From Ophiura sarsii (taxonomy: Eukaryota; Echinodermata; Ophiuroidea; Amphilepidida; Ophiuridae), in the NCBI GenBank assembly GCA_035610835.1, contig CM069447.1, positions 78,901,878-78,965,877 of the forward strand: 64,000 bases of DNA. The letters run 5' to 3'. The position numbers and the translations under genes are program-made. Under the pieces are notes generated by a model. It was not told the DNA's origin, did not search any database, and saw only the letters and a list, made by a program, of their open reading frames with translations. Below, one piece after another: positions 36,120 through 46,862 of the stretch; the first letter of the stretch is position 1; every line of letters starts with the position of its first letter.

Positions 36120-37064
36120 GACAGTTATTAACTGTGTATAATACTTTGTGGCGTAAAATGATTGCTTGAATGACATTGATTAATGCTCGCCATCTAATGA
36201 TTAATATACCATCTACAGTGAACGACAGACTATAACAATTTAAAGTGTTTTAGTGAAACTGCCGAACCAATCGCTTTTATCAAAAAGGCTTAATGTCATT
36301 TTTACTCTAATAATTATGACGATAATAAGCAAATTATATTTGCAATTCGTGCATTGATGCCATATTGTTAACTCCTTGCTGCATATTTAAAGCTGAGATC
36401 ATAATATTCACATTTGCGGTTGACAGTTTAGTTGAAGGATGCCTAATCATGATTGTCTTCGTCTTGTTTCAATATAATTAGTAACAGGTGTCTTACAAAT
36501 CACTTTTTTCTATCGCTTAATGTAATGTCATAAATATTATTATCTGTATCACCCATGTTGTCAAAAGTGACTGGGCATCGAAACCGTGGTAAATGCACAT
36601 ACACGTTAGTAAACAACAAGTGGGTATAGTCGGCACTGGTTGAAAGACATTCAGGCCCAGGTAACATGTATAGTCCACAAAGTGGTGAAATAAAAATCTG
36701 GCACAGTGGCCATACAATCGCTACCCAGAGGCAGACTGAAGCCAGCACGGCATGGTGAACTATAGTTTGATTGGCGAGCATACGGTTCTTATTGCTCCGC
36801 GCGAGTATGGCCATACGCGAGCACGCGGTTTATTCGCACGCACGCTTCGCCCATACAATACACAGTGCGAATGTCGCGCGCGCCCTTCATTCAGTACTCA
36901 TTCGCTGCAGTAAGCAGGCTTCGGCAATTTGGAACTGATTATACTATAATAATAAATAGGCCTACTACAAAGTGAGTATTAGATGTAAAATAAATGAACG
37001 CATGGTTAAGCATGTGGCCCATCGTCACGCCCTGAAATTCACGGAGCAGGATAAACAATTAAAA
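36120..37064. other. No gene; CG-rich patch at 36780-36900
   Basis: A local patch rich in CGCG and GCGC words (36785-36890) contains partial inverted words (GGCCATACGCGAGCACGCG). The minus-strand ORFs of 104 and 66 codons overlap in different frames and show no domain. Confidence 0.4.
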
Positions 37065-37259
37065 ATCCTGGGCCTGATATTAACATCACAAGACAAAACA
37101 AGACAATTCACCCAATTGAAACAAACGGGCCTAATATTATTTTGTTTATCTAATCAATATTTCAATCATATGAAACCAATGTGCCTAGTATTATGTTATT
37201 GTATCTAATCACTGTCTCACCCATTTGTTTGAAGAAGTTCATCAGGATTGAAATTTACG

Positions 37260-37427
37260 ATGAAAGAATTGAAATTTTGGATAAGAAGAAGAGGTGAAAT
37301 AGCCATGAACAGTGACGGGGGCGGGGCTTATCAAATTAGTCATGCATACGATCAGCTGATCCAGAAATCCTCTAGAAACACTGGATCAATAACATCTTCA
37401 TTCCTGAAGAAACAACCAGAGAAGTAG
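37260..37427 (+). pseudogene. PLE GIY-YIG endonuclease C-terminus, second copy
   Basis: A 55-residue open frame. KELKFWIRRRGEIAMNSD carries the conserved KE...IRR...MN block containing the GIY-YIG glutamate, followed by GGAYQISHAYDQLI, the GxYxLSHxxDxLI tail. The frame ends in the stem II region of the hammerhead-like motif. The reverse transcriptase and the GIY-YIG tyrosines are missing, so it is a truncated copy. Confidence 0.75.
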
Positions 37428-37455
37428 GTTGTGAAACGTCGATAATAATGAGTAC
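37396..37455 (+). ncRNA. Hammerhead-ribozyme-like motif, second PLE
   Basis: Core CUGAAGA at 37404-37410, stem II ACAACC/GGUUGU with a 9-base loop, GAAAC at 37433-37437 and the cleavage triplet GUC at 37438-37440. Stem III would be only AC/GU with no loop; ACGU is self-complementary, which suits pairing between two copies. Stem I can form from UCAUU and AAUGA with an internal loop. The same extra A after the CUGAAGA core occurs as in the 33-kb copy. Confidence 0.68.
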
Positions 37456-37735
37456 ACATGGATTTGTTAAAAAGAAAATTCCAATTCTTTCACTATCTCA
37501 CCCATTTGTAAGAAACCAACGGGCCTTATATTATTTTATTTTATCTAATCACTATTTCATTTATAAATAATGAACCCAACGGGCCTATAAATATTATTAT
37601 ATTTTATCACACACTAATTCATTCATCTATAATGCAACCAACGGGCCAAATATTATTTTATTTTATCTATCACTAATTCATTCATATATATATAATGAAA
37701 CCGACGGGCCTACAAATAATAGGCATTATATATGG

Positions 37736-38696
37736 GCTTTATAATATTTTATGTATCTTAAATCATTTATTCAAATATTTGATTCTTTATTGATATTTAT
37801 ATATATTTATATTCATGGAGATAATGCTAGACTTTAATGAAGTCCACAACACAATCGTGCTTAACAAATCATGTACCTAGAATGAATGCTAAATTACGCA
37901 GTTGAGCCAATAATATGTGAAACAGGTTAGTACGGAGACAAGCTATGAAGTCTATAAGAGTGTCCTGGTACCGGACTCGCCCAACCCCGAATCGGTGGAG
38001 AACGGTGGTGAAGCGTGCTGAATAAAACACCAAACAGTCGTACAAATAATTGGCCTAACAGTAACAGGAGAACCCGTAGTTGCTATCGAGTGCACCCCCG
38101 GGAAATGCACTTGGGCCGTTGCCCTGTGCGTGCTAATTGTATAGCCGTGGTATAGCGCGCAAACGGCGCACTGCTTTCCCTCCAGTCACGTACATGTTGA
38201 GCCTATATTTTAATATTCGGGCCTACGGCTGTCCACTTTTTAAGACGTAAAATTCATAGAATAGGGGATGCCTACTAACTATCCAGAGGATCAGTAATGA
38301 GCTATATATGTTAACAAAACCGTAAGACCCGTCACTAAATTGATAAAATGAATAAAGACGGTAAACAAGGAAGATATATACAAGAGAAATCTCTAGATTG
38401 ACATTACCTTTCAAGCGATCAGGCGAGAGGGGAAACAGCCAGGTGAACATACTGCATTGTGGGATATCGCCGGGGGAGGATATGATGATTGATGGGTGCT
38501 TTCTCGCGTCTACAAAATACATCGCATGGGCTTGCAATGTCATTTAATTTACACACAAATTATTTTTCAAATGCAAGACCACTATTGACAATAGATCTTG
38601 ACCACAGATCATGTATTTTAATATAGTTGATATTGTAGCGCCCTCTATTGCAACAAGTAGTTATATGGCATATGTGAGAATAGATGGGTAGGTCAG
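37736..38696. other. No gene seen
   Basis: No supported feature. The minus-strand 106-codon ORF at 38223-38543 has no recognisable domain or splice context. Confidence 0.45.
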
Positions 38697-38699
38697 TTA

Positions 38700-38925
38700 A
38701 TAAAACAGTCACATTTTGTTTTACCTCTGGGCACTACCTACCTATCTATAAGTATCTAACCTGGTTTCTGATTGGTTATCACAATGATTCTCATTTGAAT
38801 AACCAATTGAAATGCAGCTTGTAAAATATTTTAATCCAATCTTTTTCAGGGATACATTTATTGTAACAATATGACGTATCTAACTTTCTAACTATTCGAC
38901 AGGTAGTTCTCAGCTGTTTTTTATA
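38700..38925 (-). mobile_element. TTAA MITE family F, diverged copy
   Basis: A reverse-orientation relative of 46442-46656. It shares TACCTATCTATAAGTATCTA-like sequence, TGGTTTCTGATTGGTTAT, ATTTGAATAACCAATTGAAA, TGCAGCTTGTAAAAT and GGTAGTTCTCAG. A TTAA lies at 38697-38700, but the terminal CCCCC words are lost. Confidence 0.7.
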
Positions 38926-39740
38926 CAGAGCTGTACCAGAATAAAATACAATGCAGGGGTTTTGAATCTTGAACATCTAAAATACTCAATATAAATAATT
39001 ATTTAGCCATTAGTCAATTCAGAAGTAAAGTTTGATTTGATCTCATATTGTTATATATTCACACCGTGTACATTCTTCATACATGGTAAATAATATATGC
39101 ATTAGTACGATTGACATGAATAGTATATGAATGATTTGATTTAAATTTAAATTCAACAAAATCCACTCAGATCACACTGAGATTGCATGAATCAATTTGG
39201 TCCATTTAGATTGAAGAACCATTAGTGCGGCTCCATTAGCATCGCAAGATTTTCATGGTTGGTGTACAATAATTGACCTACTATTTTGACCAACTGACAA
39301 AGACGAACGAACCCCTTCACTTAAAACTTAAAGCATTATTACTCGTATAGTCACTATAACTACGTTCACGTTTGGAATATTAGGCTCGATTAGCCCATTT
39401 GCCTATATCTTAAATGAGAACACTTGTGGCGGGTTGTAAAACCCGTTTTGATGCTACCGTTTAGATTATATTGTCGAATACAGAACGCCCGGAGTCTCCA
39501 AAAATATCTTACTACCAGAGTCACCCTTCCAACGTTATGCATAACTACGTTTACAGAATTAAAGCGGAATTCAGAAATCGGAAATCTAAATTGTATTAAC
39601 ATTTATAATCTTTCGCGGTTTATTTTCAACCATGCCACAAAAGAAGCCTTCGCATCTGTGGTTCACACACCACTAAAGGGAACTTCAGCTGCAAACTATT
39701 TTCTAACTGAGAAAACAGAGTAAAACATAACAATTTGGGC
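38926..39740. other. No gene seen
   Basis: ORFs at 39390-39723 overlap on opposite strands without domains. Nothing supported. Confidence 0.45.
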
Positions 39741-39741
39741 A

Positions 39742-40015
39742 CTTCTTTTTACCTTTATTTAACTCAAAATCAATATATCCTCAATGTTCCCGACACATTC
39801 CGCTTGATCGTAAAACGCTCATGAGTAGGATTATTTGCCAACTTCGAACTTAACAGTGTGCGCCCACCCCCCCCCCCCCCCCCCCCCCCCCCCCCACCCC
39901 CTTGGCTACGCTGCTGATAACAGTGTTCCAAACACGGGTCAGACATCACCTCATGCAATACAATGCGGCGGATGACCTCCGAGATAGCATAACCGTCACA
40001 TGCTCTCTAAATGTA
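39742..40015 (+). mobile_element. C-tract repeat, copy 1
   Basis: Landmarks: TTTTTACCTTTATTTAACTC, GCTTGATCGTAAAACGCTCA, a pure C run of about 33 bases (39866-39898), CCTTGGCTACGCTGCTG, AACACGGGTCAGACATCACC and GATGACCTCCGAGATAGC. On the minus strand this reads GCGTAGCCAAGG followed by a G tract, a common motif of invertebrate interspersed repeats. Class not determined. Confidence 0.8.
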
Positions 40016-40074
40016 AAACGAATGGAAAGAGTGGAAATTCACTCGAAAAGGAGTGAAGGGAGTGAAACGCAGTA

Positions 40075-40345
40075 CTACTTTTTACCTTTATTTAACTCAA
40101 AATCAATATTCTCAATATTCCCGACTCCTTCCGCTTGATCGTAAAACGCTCATGAGTAGGATTAGTTGCCAATTTCGAACACAAAGTGTGCCCACCATAC
40201 CCCCCCCCCCCCCCCCCCCCCCCCACCACACCCCCTTGCACCCCTTGGCTACGCTGCTGGTTACAGTGTTCTAAACACGGTTCAGACATCACCTCATGCA
40301 TACAATGTGGCGGATGACCTCCGAGGTAGCATAACCGTCACATGA
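40075..40345 (+). mobile_element. C-tract repeat, copy 2
   Basis: Second direct copy, with a C run of about 24 bases (40201-40224) and the same landmarks. The minus-strand frame containing HEVMSEPCLEHC and NPTHERFTIKRK is open in this and both other copies. Confidence 0.8.
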
Positions 40346-40394
40346 AATGTTCAGAATACTTGAAGGAATTTACATGCATTTCTCGCTCAGAGTA

Positions 40395-40705
40395 CAAGGT
40401 GGTTCAACGTTGACAGTTTTTTGAAGCCATTTTTTAAAATTCTGTAGATTTAAAAACAACTTTTTCGATATTTATCAACTATATGATCTTGACCATCTAT
40501 GCTGAAAATATCGTTACAAATAACCTTACGGTTGCAAAATAACAGCTATTTGAACTAAGTCTGTCCCATTTCACTCTGTCCACGGGTACTGATTTCGCGA
40601 CGTTACATTGAATATTGAATGATGAATTGCAAAAAAATTAAAATCTACAGAATTTCAAAAAAGAATGACTCCAAAAAACTGTCAACATTTTATTGAACCA
40701 CCCTG
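40395..40705. mobile_element. Foldback with CAAGGTGGTTCAA ends
   Basis: TA flanks both ends. The left end is CAAGGTGGTTCAACGTTGAC, the right end is the complement of CAGGGTGGTTCAATAAAATG, and the arms continue through an ACTGTC/GACAGT block and AATTCTGTAGATTT. The TA target is mariner-like. Confidence 0.85.
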
Positions 40706-41127
40706 TATATTAGAGTTTAGTGCTCCTTCCAAAATGGCCGCTAACCCCAAACCCTCAATCTCTCTATATTTTATACTACTCTTTTACAAATTACACAATG
40801 GCCACTTGTCTCTAACAATGGGCTTTACAATATTCACCAGGGCTTGTCCATCGATAAGGTTTCCTGCATAGAATGGAATACATTCTAATAATCAGAAGTG
40901 CTGAGCATTTGCTTTCCTTGCACATGACTTGTAGTGATAGGATTATTATACAGTTACCAAACGGTGTCAAATTTCTTTGACATCTTAGAACATAGATGGC
41001 GCTATACTGAATCTCACAAGTACAGCGGTTCAATAGTATTCATGCGCAATGTTCTTAATTAGCGCGATCATGTTGCTGGCATGCTCTACTTATAATGGAT
41101 ATTTTGAGATTGGATATATCGTTTGCA

Positions 41128-41555
41128 AATATGTAAAGGGGTACGCAGTAGTGTTGAAGAATTATATTTTTATATAATTTCCTTCAGAATTCAAGAAGAA
41201 CATTATTAATGGTAATGTTTGCTGTTGCCACTCTCAAAATTACAAAAGCAGCCTTTTGTCCCAGCATATTTATAATGTGACTGTTTATAGAGTTTTTATA
41301 GCTGGGGAGCGAGCACACATGGCTTTTAAACACATTGAAATACATGTCACCTTCTACCCTAAATCAACATTCTTGCCAACCACCCAAGTTGACAAGAATG
41401 TCCACTTAGGTTTTAATTCTACCAATTTCTAAGAACATTTTGGTATATTCAGCCTAGACCGGGACCGGAAAACCCCCATGCTCCCCAACTATAAGTATGA
41501 AATTCTTGTCTATAGAATATTTGAATTGGTGTTTTGTTGTACAAAGAGGGCTGAT
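41128..41555 (+). repeat. Dispersed repeat E, copy 2
   Basis: An uninterrupted relative of 33131-34330. Its beginning (AGTGTTGAAGAATTA, CTTCAGAATTCAAGAAGAAC) also matches MITE family D at 29824. A C-tract repeat in reverse is inserted at its right end. Confidence 0.7.
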
Positions 41556-41559
41556 TGTA

Positions 41560-41735
41560 TTGCATGAGGTGATGTCTGAACCGTGTTTAGAACACTGTTA
41601 TCAGCAGCGGAGCCAAGGGGTGCAAGGGGGTGGGGGGGGGGGGGGGGGTATGGTGGGCACACTGTTATGTTCGAAATTGGCAACTAATCCTACTCATGAG
41701 CGTTTTACGATCAAGCGGAAGGAGTCGAACAACAA
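41560..41735 (-). mobile_element. C-tract repeat, copy 3 (inverted, partial)
   Basis: Reverse orientation, with a G run of about 19 bases (41632-41649). It ends after GATCAAGCGGAAGGAGTCG, lacking the AT-rich end of the other copies. Confidence 0.8.
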
Positions 41736-41919
41736 AATACGAACTTTATAATTTAAATATGCCATACTATACCACCAAACGTCACTTTTCCGATATACCG
41801 CATGTTCTAAAATGCCTGAAATCACTCGATCGCCGTGCAAGTGTGCAAGAGTTTGGCAAACGGAGAAAAAAAACAAGGAGCAGAACAGTCTAACCCCAGC
41901 AGAGGTAGGAGGACATGCC

Positions 41920-42140
41920 CGTTCACTAGAATCATGTACGAAAAAACAAATTCGCCAACGGGGGTGCGTCATATGGTCCGTCTGAATCAACCAATGGTGC
42001 GTCACAAAATTGACTGAGGGTGCGTATATTGTATGACAAAGGTCTGTCACTTTTTTGACACAGGGTGCGTCATGGTACATAAGTAGTTGACGCACCTCGG
42101 TAAAGTGACGCACCATTCCCGGGGTCGTATAGTGCGTCTT
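41920..42140. repeat. Cluster of GTGCGTCA words
   Basis: Seven GTGCGTCA or TGACGCAC words, some with one change, lie in about 200 bp in both orientations (41965, 41997, 42019, 42066, 42089, 42107, 42131 approximately). The left edge carries the ACTAGAATCATGTACG terminus shared with the foldback at 22332. It may be the decayed body of that element family. Confidence 0.6.
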
Positions 42141-42462
42141 ACATCTGATTACATCTGCATTATTAGTTAGGTAACGAAAAAGCATTATCCAACTGAACAA
42201 TTATGTCATCGTCTTCTGTCAGCATTAATTAACCAATAACTATCTTACACTCTGCATGCTGCATATCTTACAGGCATGTTGATTAGCATACAGTTATAAT
42301 GATTATAACCGCATTCCTATGTTAACAGAGTTTCCCGAAAAGATACGACCGGGGTAGCAGACATATTGTTTAAAAATTAAAGTACCAGCTACACGTTACA
42401 GTCCCGGTGTAGCATGGATGCGTTACAAAATATCTAGAACATCGGTTACTATCTAGAGCATG

Positions 42463-42760
42463 ACTGTGTGGTCCAGCGGAACAGCGCGGGATTCATGATA
42501 ATAAGGTTGTGAGTTCTAGCCCCGCCAGGGCTAACATGTTTGTTTCCTTGGGCAAGATACTTAGTCTCAATTGCCTCGTTCACCCAAGCGAAATTGGATA
42601 GCTGTTAAGGTTTATAATGCAATGATATGGTTGAGCACTTCACCAGAATGATTGTGACGATTTCCTAAGGGCAGCGTAATAATGATAGGCTACAGCGCCT
42701 CGGAATAGGCTGCCTAGATAGACGGCGCTATATAAATGGATTATTATTATTATTATTACT
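42463..42760 (+). mobile_element. tRNA-headed SINE
   Basis: About 300 bp. The tRNA-like head has an A-box region TGGTCCAGCGG and a decayed B box GAGTTCTAGCC. It is followed by a body with CCTTGGGCAAGATACTTAGT and CATTGCCTCG-like sequence (GCCTCGTTCACCC here), and a tail GGCGCTATATAAATGGATTA ending in repeated ATT. Head, conserved body and simple 3' tail are the standard SINE layout; the tail resembles those borrowed from LINEs of the L2/CR1 type. Inactive as a gene. Confidence 0.88.
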
Positions 42761-43203
42761 GCATGTTTATAGTATTTCAATCATCTCCAATTCCCTTATC
42801 ATGTTTCACTAATTACAGCTCTTCGCTGTTTTACTATATAGTTATGAGGCGGAGCAGGGATATAAAAAAGCTAATCTCCTGCGTTAAAGTGGGTGGTGTT
42901 TAAATTAGAATGATATCATTGTCATATTTTGCATCACTTGCATATGAGTGGATAATGGAAACTGGTTTACAGGTACAGGTGAATCCTTTCGGAAATGACA
43001 CAATCTGCTATATTCATAATTAATAATATTGATGATTAAATGTACATTGGGTCATTTATTGCCGGTTCCAAACCTGGTTTGTGAAGGTGTTTGGATTACC
43101 AAAAATACCGATTCTTAGCGGGTTCTGCCTGAATCTACTGGGAAAACTTACCGTTTATTAGCGGTTTCTTACCCAGTAGAAACACGCTCAAAAGCTCCAA
43201 CTA
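42761..43203. other. No gene seen
   Basis: A short repeated word (ttagcgggttct and ttagcggtttct) lies near 43110-43170. Nothing else. Confidence 0.45.
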
Positions 43204-43655
43204 AACTGCTCACAAAAAGTATCGAAACACTTAGAAATGGCTCGAAAAGGGTATGCATTAATCGAAGCAAATAACCAAGTGCATAATTTTGTTCTGCGTA
43301 TTTTGACACCTCGATCGATAAGATACGATGTTGCGGAGCGGAGTTATTGTCATTTCAATGGTCGTGGGTCCAGTTTCAAAAGTGACAATCACCCTATAGA
43401 AAGAGGTTTGCATTACTGTTTAGAATGATCAGATTCGTGATTTTCAATAGGGATGAGTGTCACCTTGGAAACTGGACCCACGATCATTGAAATGACAATA
43501 ACTCCGCTCCGCAACATCGCATCTCAACAATTGAGGTGTCAAAATACGCAGAACAAAATTATGCACTTGGTTATTTGCTTCGATTAATGCATACCTTTTC
43601 CAGCCGTTATATATTGGATCATTTCTAAGTGTTTCGATACTTTTTGTGAGCAGTT
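43204..43655. mobile_element. TA-flanked foldback, 452 bp, with open arms
   Basis: The ends AACTGCTCACAAAAAGTATC and its complement are flanked by TA on both sides. The arms are about 190 bp each with a 40-bp centre. Both arms, read inward, keep a frame containing ALIEANNQVHNFVLRILTP and DVAERSYCHFN. No full transposase. Tc1/mariner-type by target site only. Confidence 0.88.
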
Positions 43656-43659
43656 TATA

Positions 43660-44190
43660 TAAACATGATAAAGAGCGCAACCATTCTTATCATTACAAAA
43701 TAACTACGACCTGAGCGCTAGCTAACCCATGATACTACCCATTAGTGCTGAACATTTTAGGAATACTCTGTAATTTATGATATTGTATTCTTAATGCATA
43801 TCCCAGAGAAATAGGTTATGAGTATTGATGGATGTAATTCTCACTTGTTTGTATTGTGTGCCACGCACGTTGAGCACCGTCATTATACATTTCCTATCTG
43901 CAAAATACTGGTGATTATTCGTATCCTAATTAAATTACGCAGTATGGTATTGTAAATTGGAAACAATAACGCTTTGCAATAGAAAACCGACACTTTGTTT
44001 GCATTTTGCTTCCGTGTATTGATATTGCGAGAATTTAACTTAATAATGACGATTACAATTGAAAAAGAGGTCGGTCATTATGATGAAAATCAAGCGGATT
44101 TCGGTTTAATTTATCAAATTCGAGTTAATCACTATTCAAATACATTAATCTTGTAGTTTTAGAGTCATTTGTGCTCATAATCAAACAAGT
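43660..44190. other. No gene seen
   Basis: AT-rich sequence without supported features. Confidence 0.5.
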
Positions 44191-44196
44191 GGTGGC

Positions 44197-44312
44197 ACCA
44201 GCATTGCGTCCCCATACGGGGCCATACCAGCATTGCATCCCCATACGGGGCCATACCAGCATTGCGTCCCCATACGGGGCCATACCAGCATTGCATCCCC
44301 ATACGGGGCCAT
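44197..44312 (+). repeat. 29-bp tandem repeat, four units
   Basis: The unit is ACCAGCATTGCGTCCCCATA followed by CGGGGCCAT. Alternating units carry CGTCC or CATCC, suggesting a 58-bp duplication of a pair. CCCCATACGGGG in each unit is an imperfect palindrome. Confidence 0.95.
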
Positions 44313-44521
44313 ACCGGCGTAAAAAACTGCAATTTTCCAACTCATCTGTTTGTCTTCCTTTCTCCTTTCTGTCTCTTTCCTTTCCCTTTTCCATTTCCTT
44401 CCCTTTTTTGTCTCCTCTTCTCCTTTTCTTTCCCTTCCTTTGCCTTCCCGGTTTTCCGCTGCCTTACTGATTTTACTAATTGCAGCACATAAACGCGCAC
44501 CTGTACGTCTTTACAATTGTT

Positions 44522-44971
44522 TCCTACTTAATAATATTGAATTATAAAGTTGTTGAGAAATTTATCTTCTTTAATATGAGATATTGCACGCTAGGATCGG
44601 TTGAATATTGAAGAAGTGACAATCAAAAATGTAAGGTAAAGTCACGATTTCATTTTCACATTTTACATTTCAACACGGGGGAGAGTATGACAGGTAGCGT
44701 GTGTGTCATGTGTGTGGCGTGTTGATCCATCGGAACAATGCGGCCGACTGTCCAACCTACCCATGCATCCCCTAATTGCACTACCGGTAATCGATAAGGT
44801 ATCCGTAGATGGGTCCGCGTATAGAAAATAAAAATGTGAAAACGAAAATCGGACTTCACCTTACATTTTGGAGTGTCACTTCCTCAATAATCACCCGATC
44901 CTAGCGTGCAATATTTCATATTAAAGAAGATAAATTTCTCAACAACTTATTATTTTAATATTTTTAGTAGG
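44522..44971. mobile_element. Foldback element, 450 bp
   Basis: The arms (about 44522-44660 and 44825-44971) share AGTTGTTGAGAAATTTATCT, GCACGCTAGGATCGG and a GAAGTGACA(CTCCA) block, and AATGTGAAAA near the centre. The right end is CCTACTAAAAATATT in complement. No ORF of its own. Confidence 0.82.
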
Positions 44972-45073
44972 ATATATAGTTTTAGACTTAGAAGCCCATT
45001 TATAACCTGCACAGTTACTGTTTTGATGACTGTTTACCGGTCTTCATTCGGATAATATTATCATGATTCCTCT

Positions 45074-45587
45074 TTAACACTTTCCACGCGGCAGTCATCT
45101 GCAGACGACACTTCCAAAATTTCACAAAATATTCAAAATTATTTCATCACCATACATTATTTGGAATCACCATGAGAAATGCATTAAAATGAATACAAAC
45201 CTACATAGTACTGGTTCTATCATTCTTGAGATAAGACTTTAAAATTTGGAAAAGTTTCGGAAAAATATGTTTTGTATATGAAGAGCTGTTTTGCAAAAGG
45301 GCCTACATCCACTTCTGTCTTTTTAGTCATTTTGCATTATTAAATGGATGGCTATTCATGTGGAATGTGGCTTGTATTGTTGGTGCCTCGATTGGCGTGC
45401 ATGGATGCACTAATCCAAGTCATAGAAACAGTAATGAACACAGCCATACAATAATTTGATTAATTCCATGGACTTGTCAATACAAATGCACTAATGCAAA
45501 ATGAGTAACATGTCTGGGTGGTCTGGTGGCCCTTTTGCAACAAAGCTCTTCATATGGTAAAACAAATAGCGGCGAGGAAAGTGTTAA
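45074..45587 (+). mobile_element. TTAA-flanked MITE family B, copy e, interrupted
   Basis: TTAA at 45074-45077 and 45584-45587 with canonical ends (TTAACACTTTCCACGCGGCA and GAGGAAAGTGTTAA). The family sequence is continuous except for an insertion at about 45281-45552 within TATATG..GTAAAAC. Confidence 0.88.
45281..45552. mobile_element. Inverted-repeat element nested in MITE B
   Basis: The ends AAGAGCTGTTTTGCAAAAGG and the complement of GGCCCTTTTGCAACAAAGCT form an inverted repeat of about 24 bp. The host MITE resumes exactly after it, and ATATG on both sides suggests a short target duplication. About 270 bp, non-coding. Confidence 0.85.
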
Positions 45588-46441
45588 TATCTTTTAAGAG
45601 GTGATTGTGATAGTTTCTGTGAAGTACTGTAATGGTGAAATAAGAGCCTGCATTAATGATGATATTAAATACCAAGCCTAACATCAATGGCATGATGGAA
45701 TTGTAATTTAAGAGTTATTTTCATTTTAAAAACCAAGCCATCTGTTTTGTTTTAGCATTAACTTTATGTGCACATCATGTACTTACCTAATTGATGTAAC
45801 AGGCAAAGAAATGCAACAAGCCACCAAGAGTGCATGAAAAGAGAATAAAAAGAAGAAATTAGGATAACGTTAATGTTATATAAGGCGAGACTATTTTGGC
45901 ACCTTAAATCTAAGATAATTTCAAGTTTCGAATGCAGCGTGAAGTCAGCCTTAGGCCGTTGAAGAAGTGTAATAATCCGTCATTTCACGCCGCGCTGTGA
46001 CAAACGAAATACACCTAAAAGAGAAAAACACATTTCTTATTTATTGATCGTTATAGATATAATTCCTTTGCGGTATTGGGGAGATTGAAATTTAAGCCTG
46101 CTGTGCAATAACTTGTAAGTTATCAGATTATGGTGCTTTCCATTGAATTAGAACAGTGAACATGGACCATTAACTTAAGCGGCGCCATGGATTCTAGTAA
46201 CTTAATCCTTAGCTGCCTAAATGGAGATGATATATGATAGATTCAACATACTGCAATCAATATTATCTGGGATAAAGCACATGATGAATTAGTACAAGTG
46301 TGATTGTTCAACCAAGTGTTTGGTTTACAGGGTGTGTATGATATTGCAATAAAAACGGCAGTAGAACAAAAGGTAAACGTCAAATGCTCATTGCCATAAA
46401 GTCCGTGTATGCAACTGCTGCCCTTTATAGTTAGTGTAAAC
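45588..46441. other. No gene seen
   Basis: Featureless non-coding sequence. Confidence 0.5.
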
Positions 46442-46656
46442 TTAACCCCCTGAGAACTACCGGCCGATTGGTTAAAAAAATGGATACATCATTTATTGCA
46501 CCAATGAGAGACATTGTTAGAATAATTGTATCCCTGATAAAGATGGGAGTGAAACATTTTACAAGCTGCATTTGAATTGGCTATTCATATGAGTACATCT
46601 TGTAATAAACCAATCAGAACCACTGTAAGATAGACAGGTAGACCCCAGGGGGTTAA
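46442..46656 (+). mobile_element. TTAA MITE family F
   Basis: 215 bp between TTAA sites with ends CCCCCTGAGAACTACCGGCC and, at the right, GACCCCAGGGGG. A diverged inverted copy is at 38700-38925. The C-rich termini next to TTAA fit piggyBac-type ends. Confidence 0.85.
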
Positions 46657-46862
46657 AGAATACAATTATAAATTGAACTAGGAGAACAATACTTGGGGCA
46701 AAACGAATCTTAATATTATAATGTCGGAAGCTGTTATAGTACATAAAAGCATTGACAGATAACCCCCCCCCCCCCCACCCCACCCTCCCATGTGTTATGT
46801 TCTAGTTCATTGTAGATTGTAGAGACGCCATTGCTGGTATGGAGCTCAACTTGTTCTTAATA

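Larger units (their letters stand above)
37229..37490 (+). mobile_element. Penelope-like element 3' end, second copy
   Basis: A 262-bp insertion into the tandem array, flanked by an 18-of-19 direct repeat (CACTGTCTCACCCATTTGT at 37210-37228; CACTATCTCACCCATTTGT at 37491-37509). It carries a PLE protein C-terminus and a hammerhead-like motif and ends with GGATTTGTTAAAAAG, resembling GGATTTGTTCAAC in the 33-kb copy. Terminal words GAAAGAATTGAAATTTT and AAAATTCCAATTCTTTC are inverted relative to each other. Because the array unit itself contains similar sequence, the direct repeat could partly be array structure. Confidence 0.78.
37065..37735 (+). repeat. Degenerate AT-rich tandem repeat with ACGGGCCTA
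   Basis: The unit is about 65-70 bp: AACGGGCCTA, ATATTATTTTATTTTATCTA, a CACTAATTCATTCA-like word, then ATAATGAAACC. At least six units. The array is interrupted by the PLE insertion at 37229-37490. Confidence 0.85.

Noticed and set aside
41694..42200. 168-codon minus-strand ORF
   Set aside because: Runs across the end of a C-tract repeat and the GTGCGTCA cluster; no domain pattern and no codon signal.
44197..44312. CRISPR-like array
   Set aside because: The 29-bp units are directly adjacent without unique spacers, and the genome is eukaryotic; it is a plain tandem repeat.
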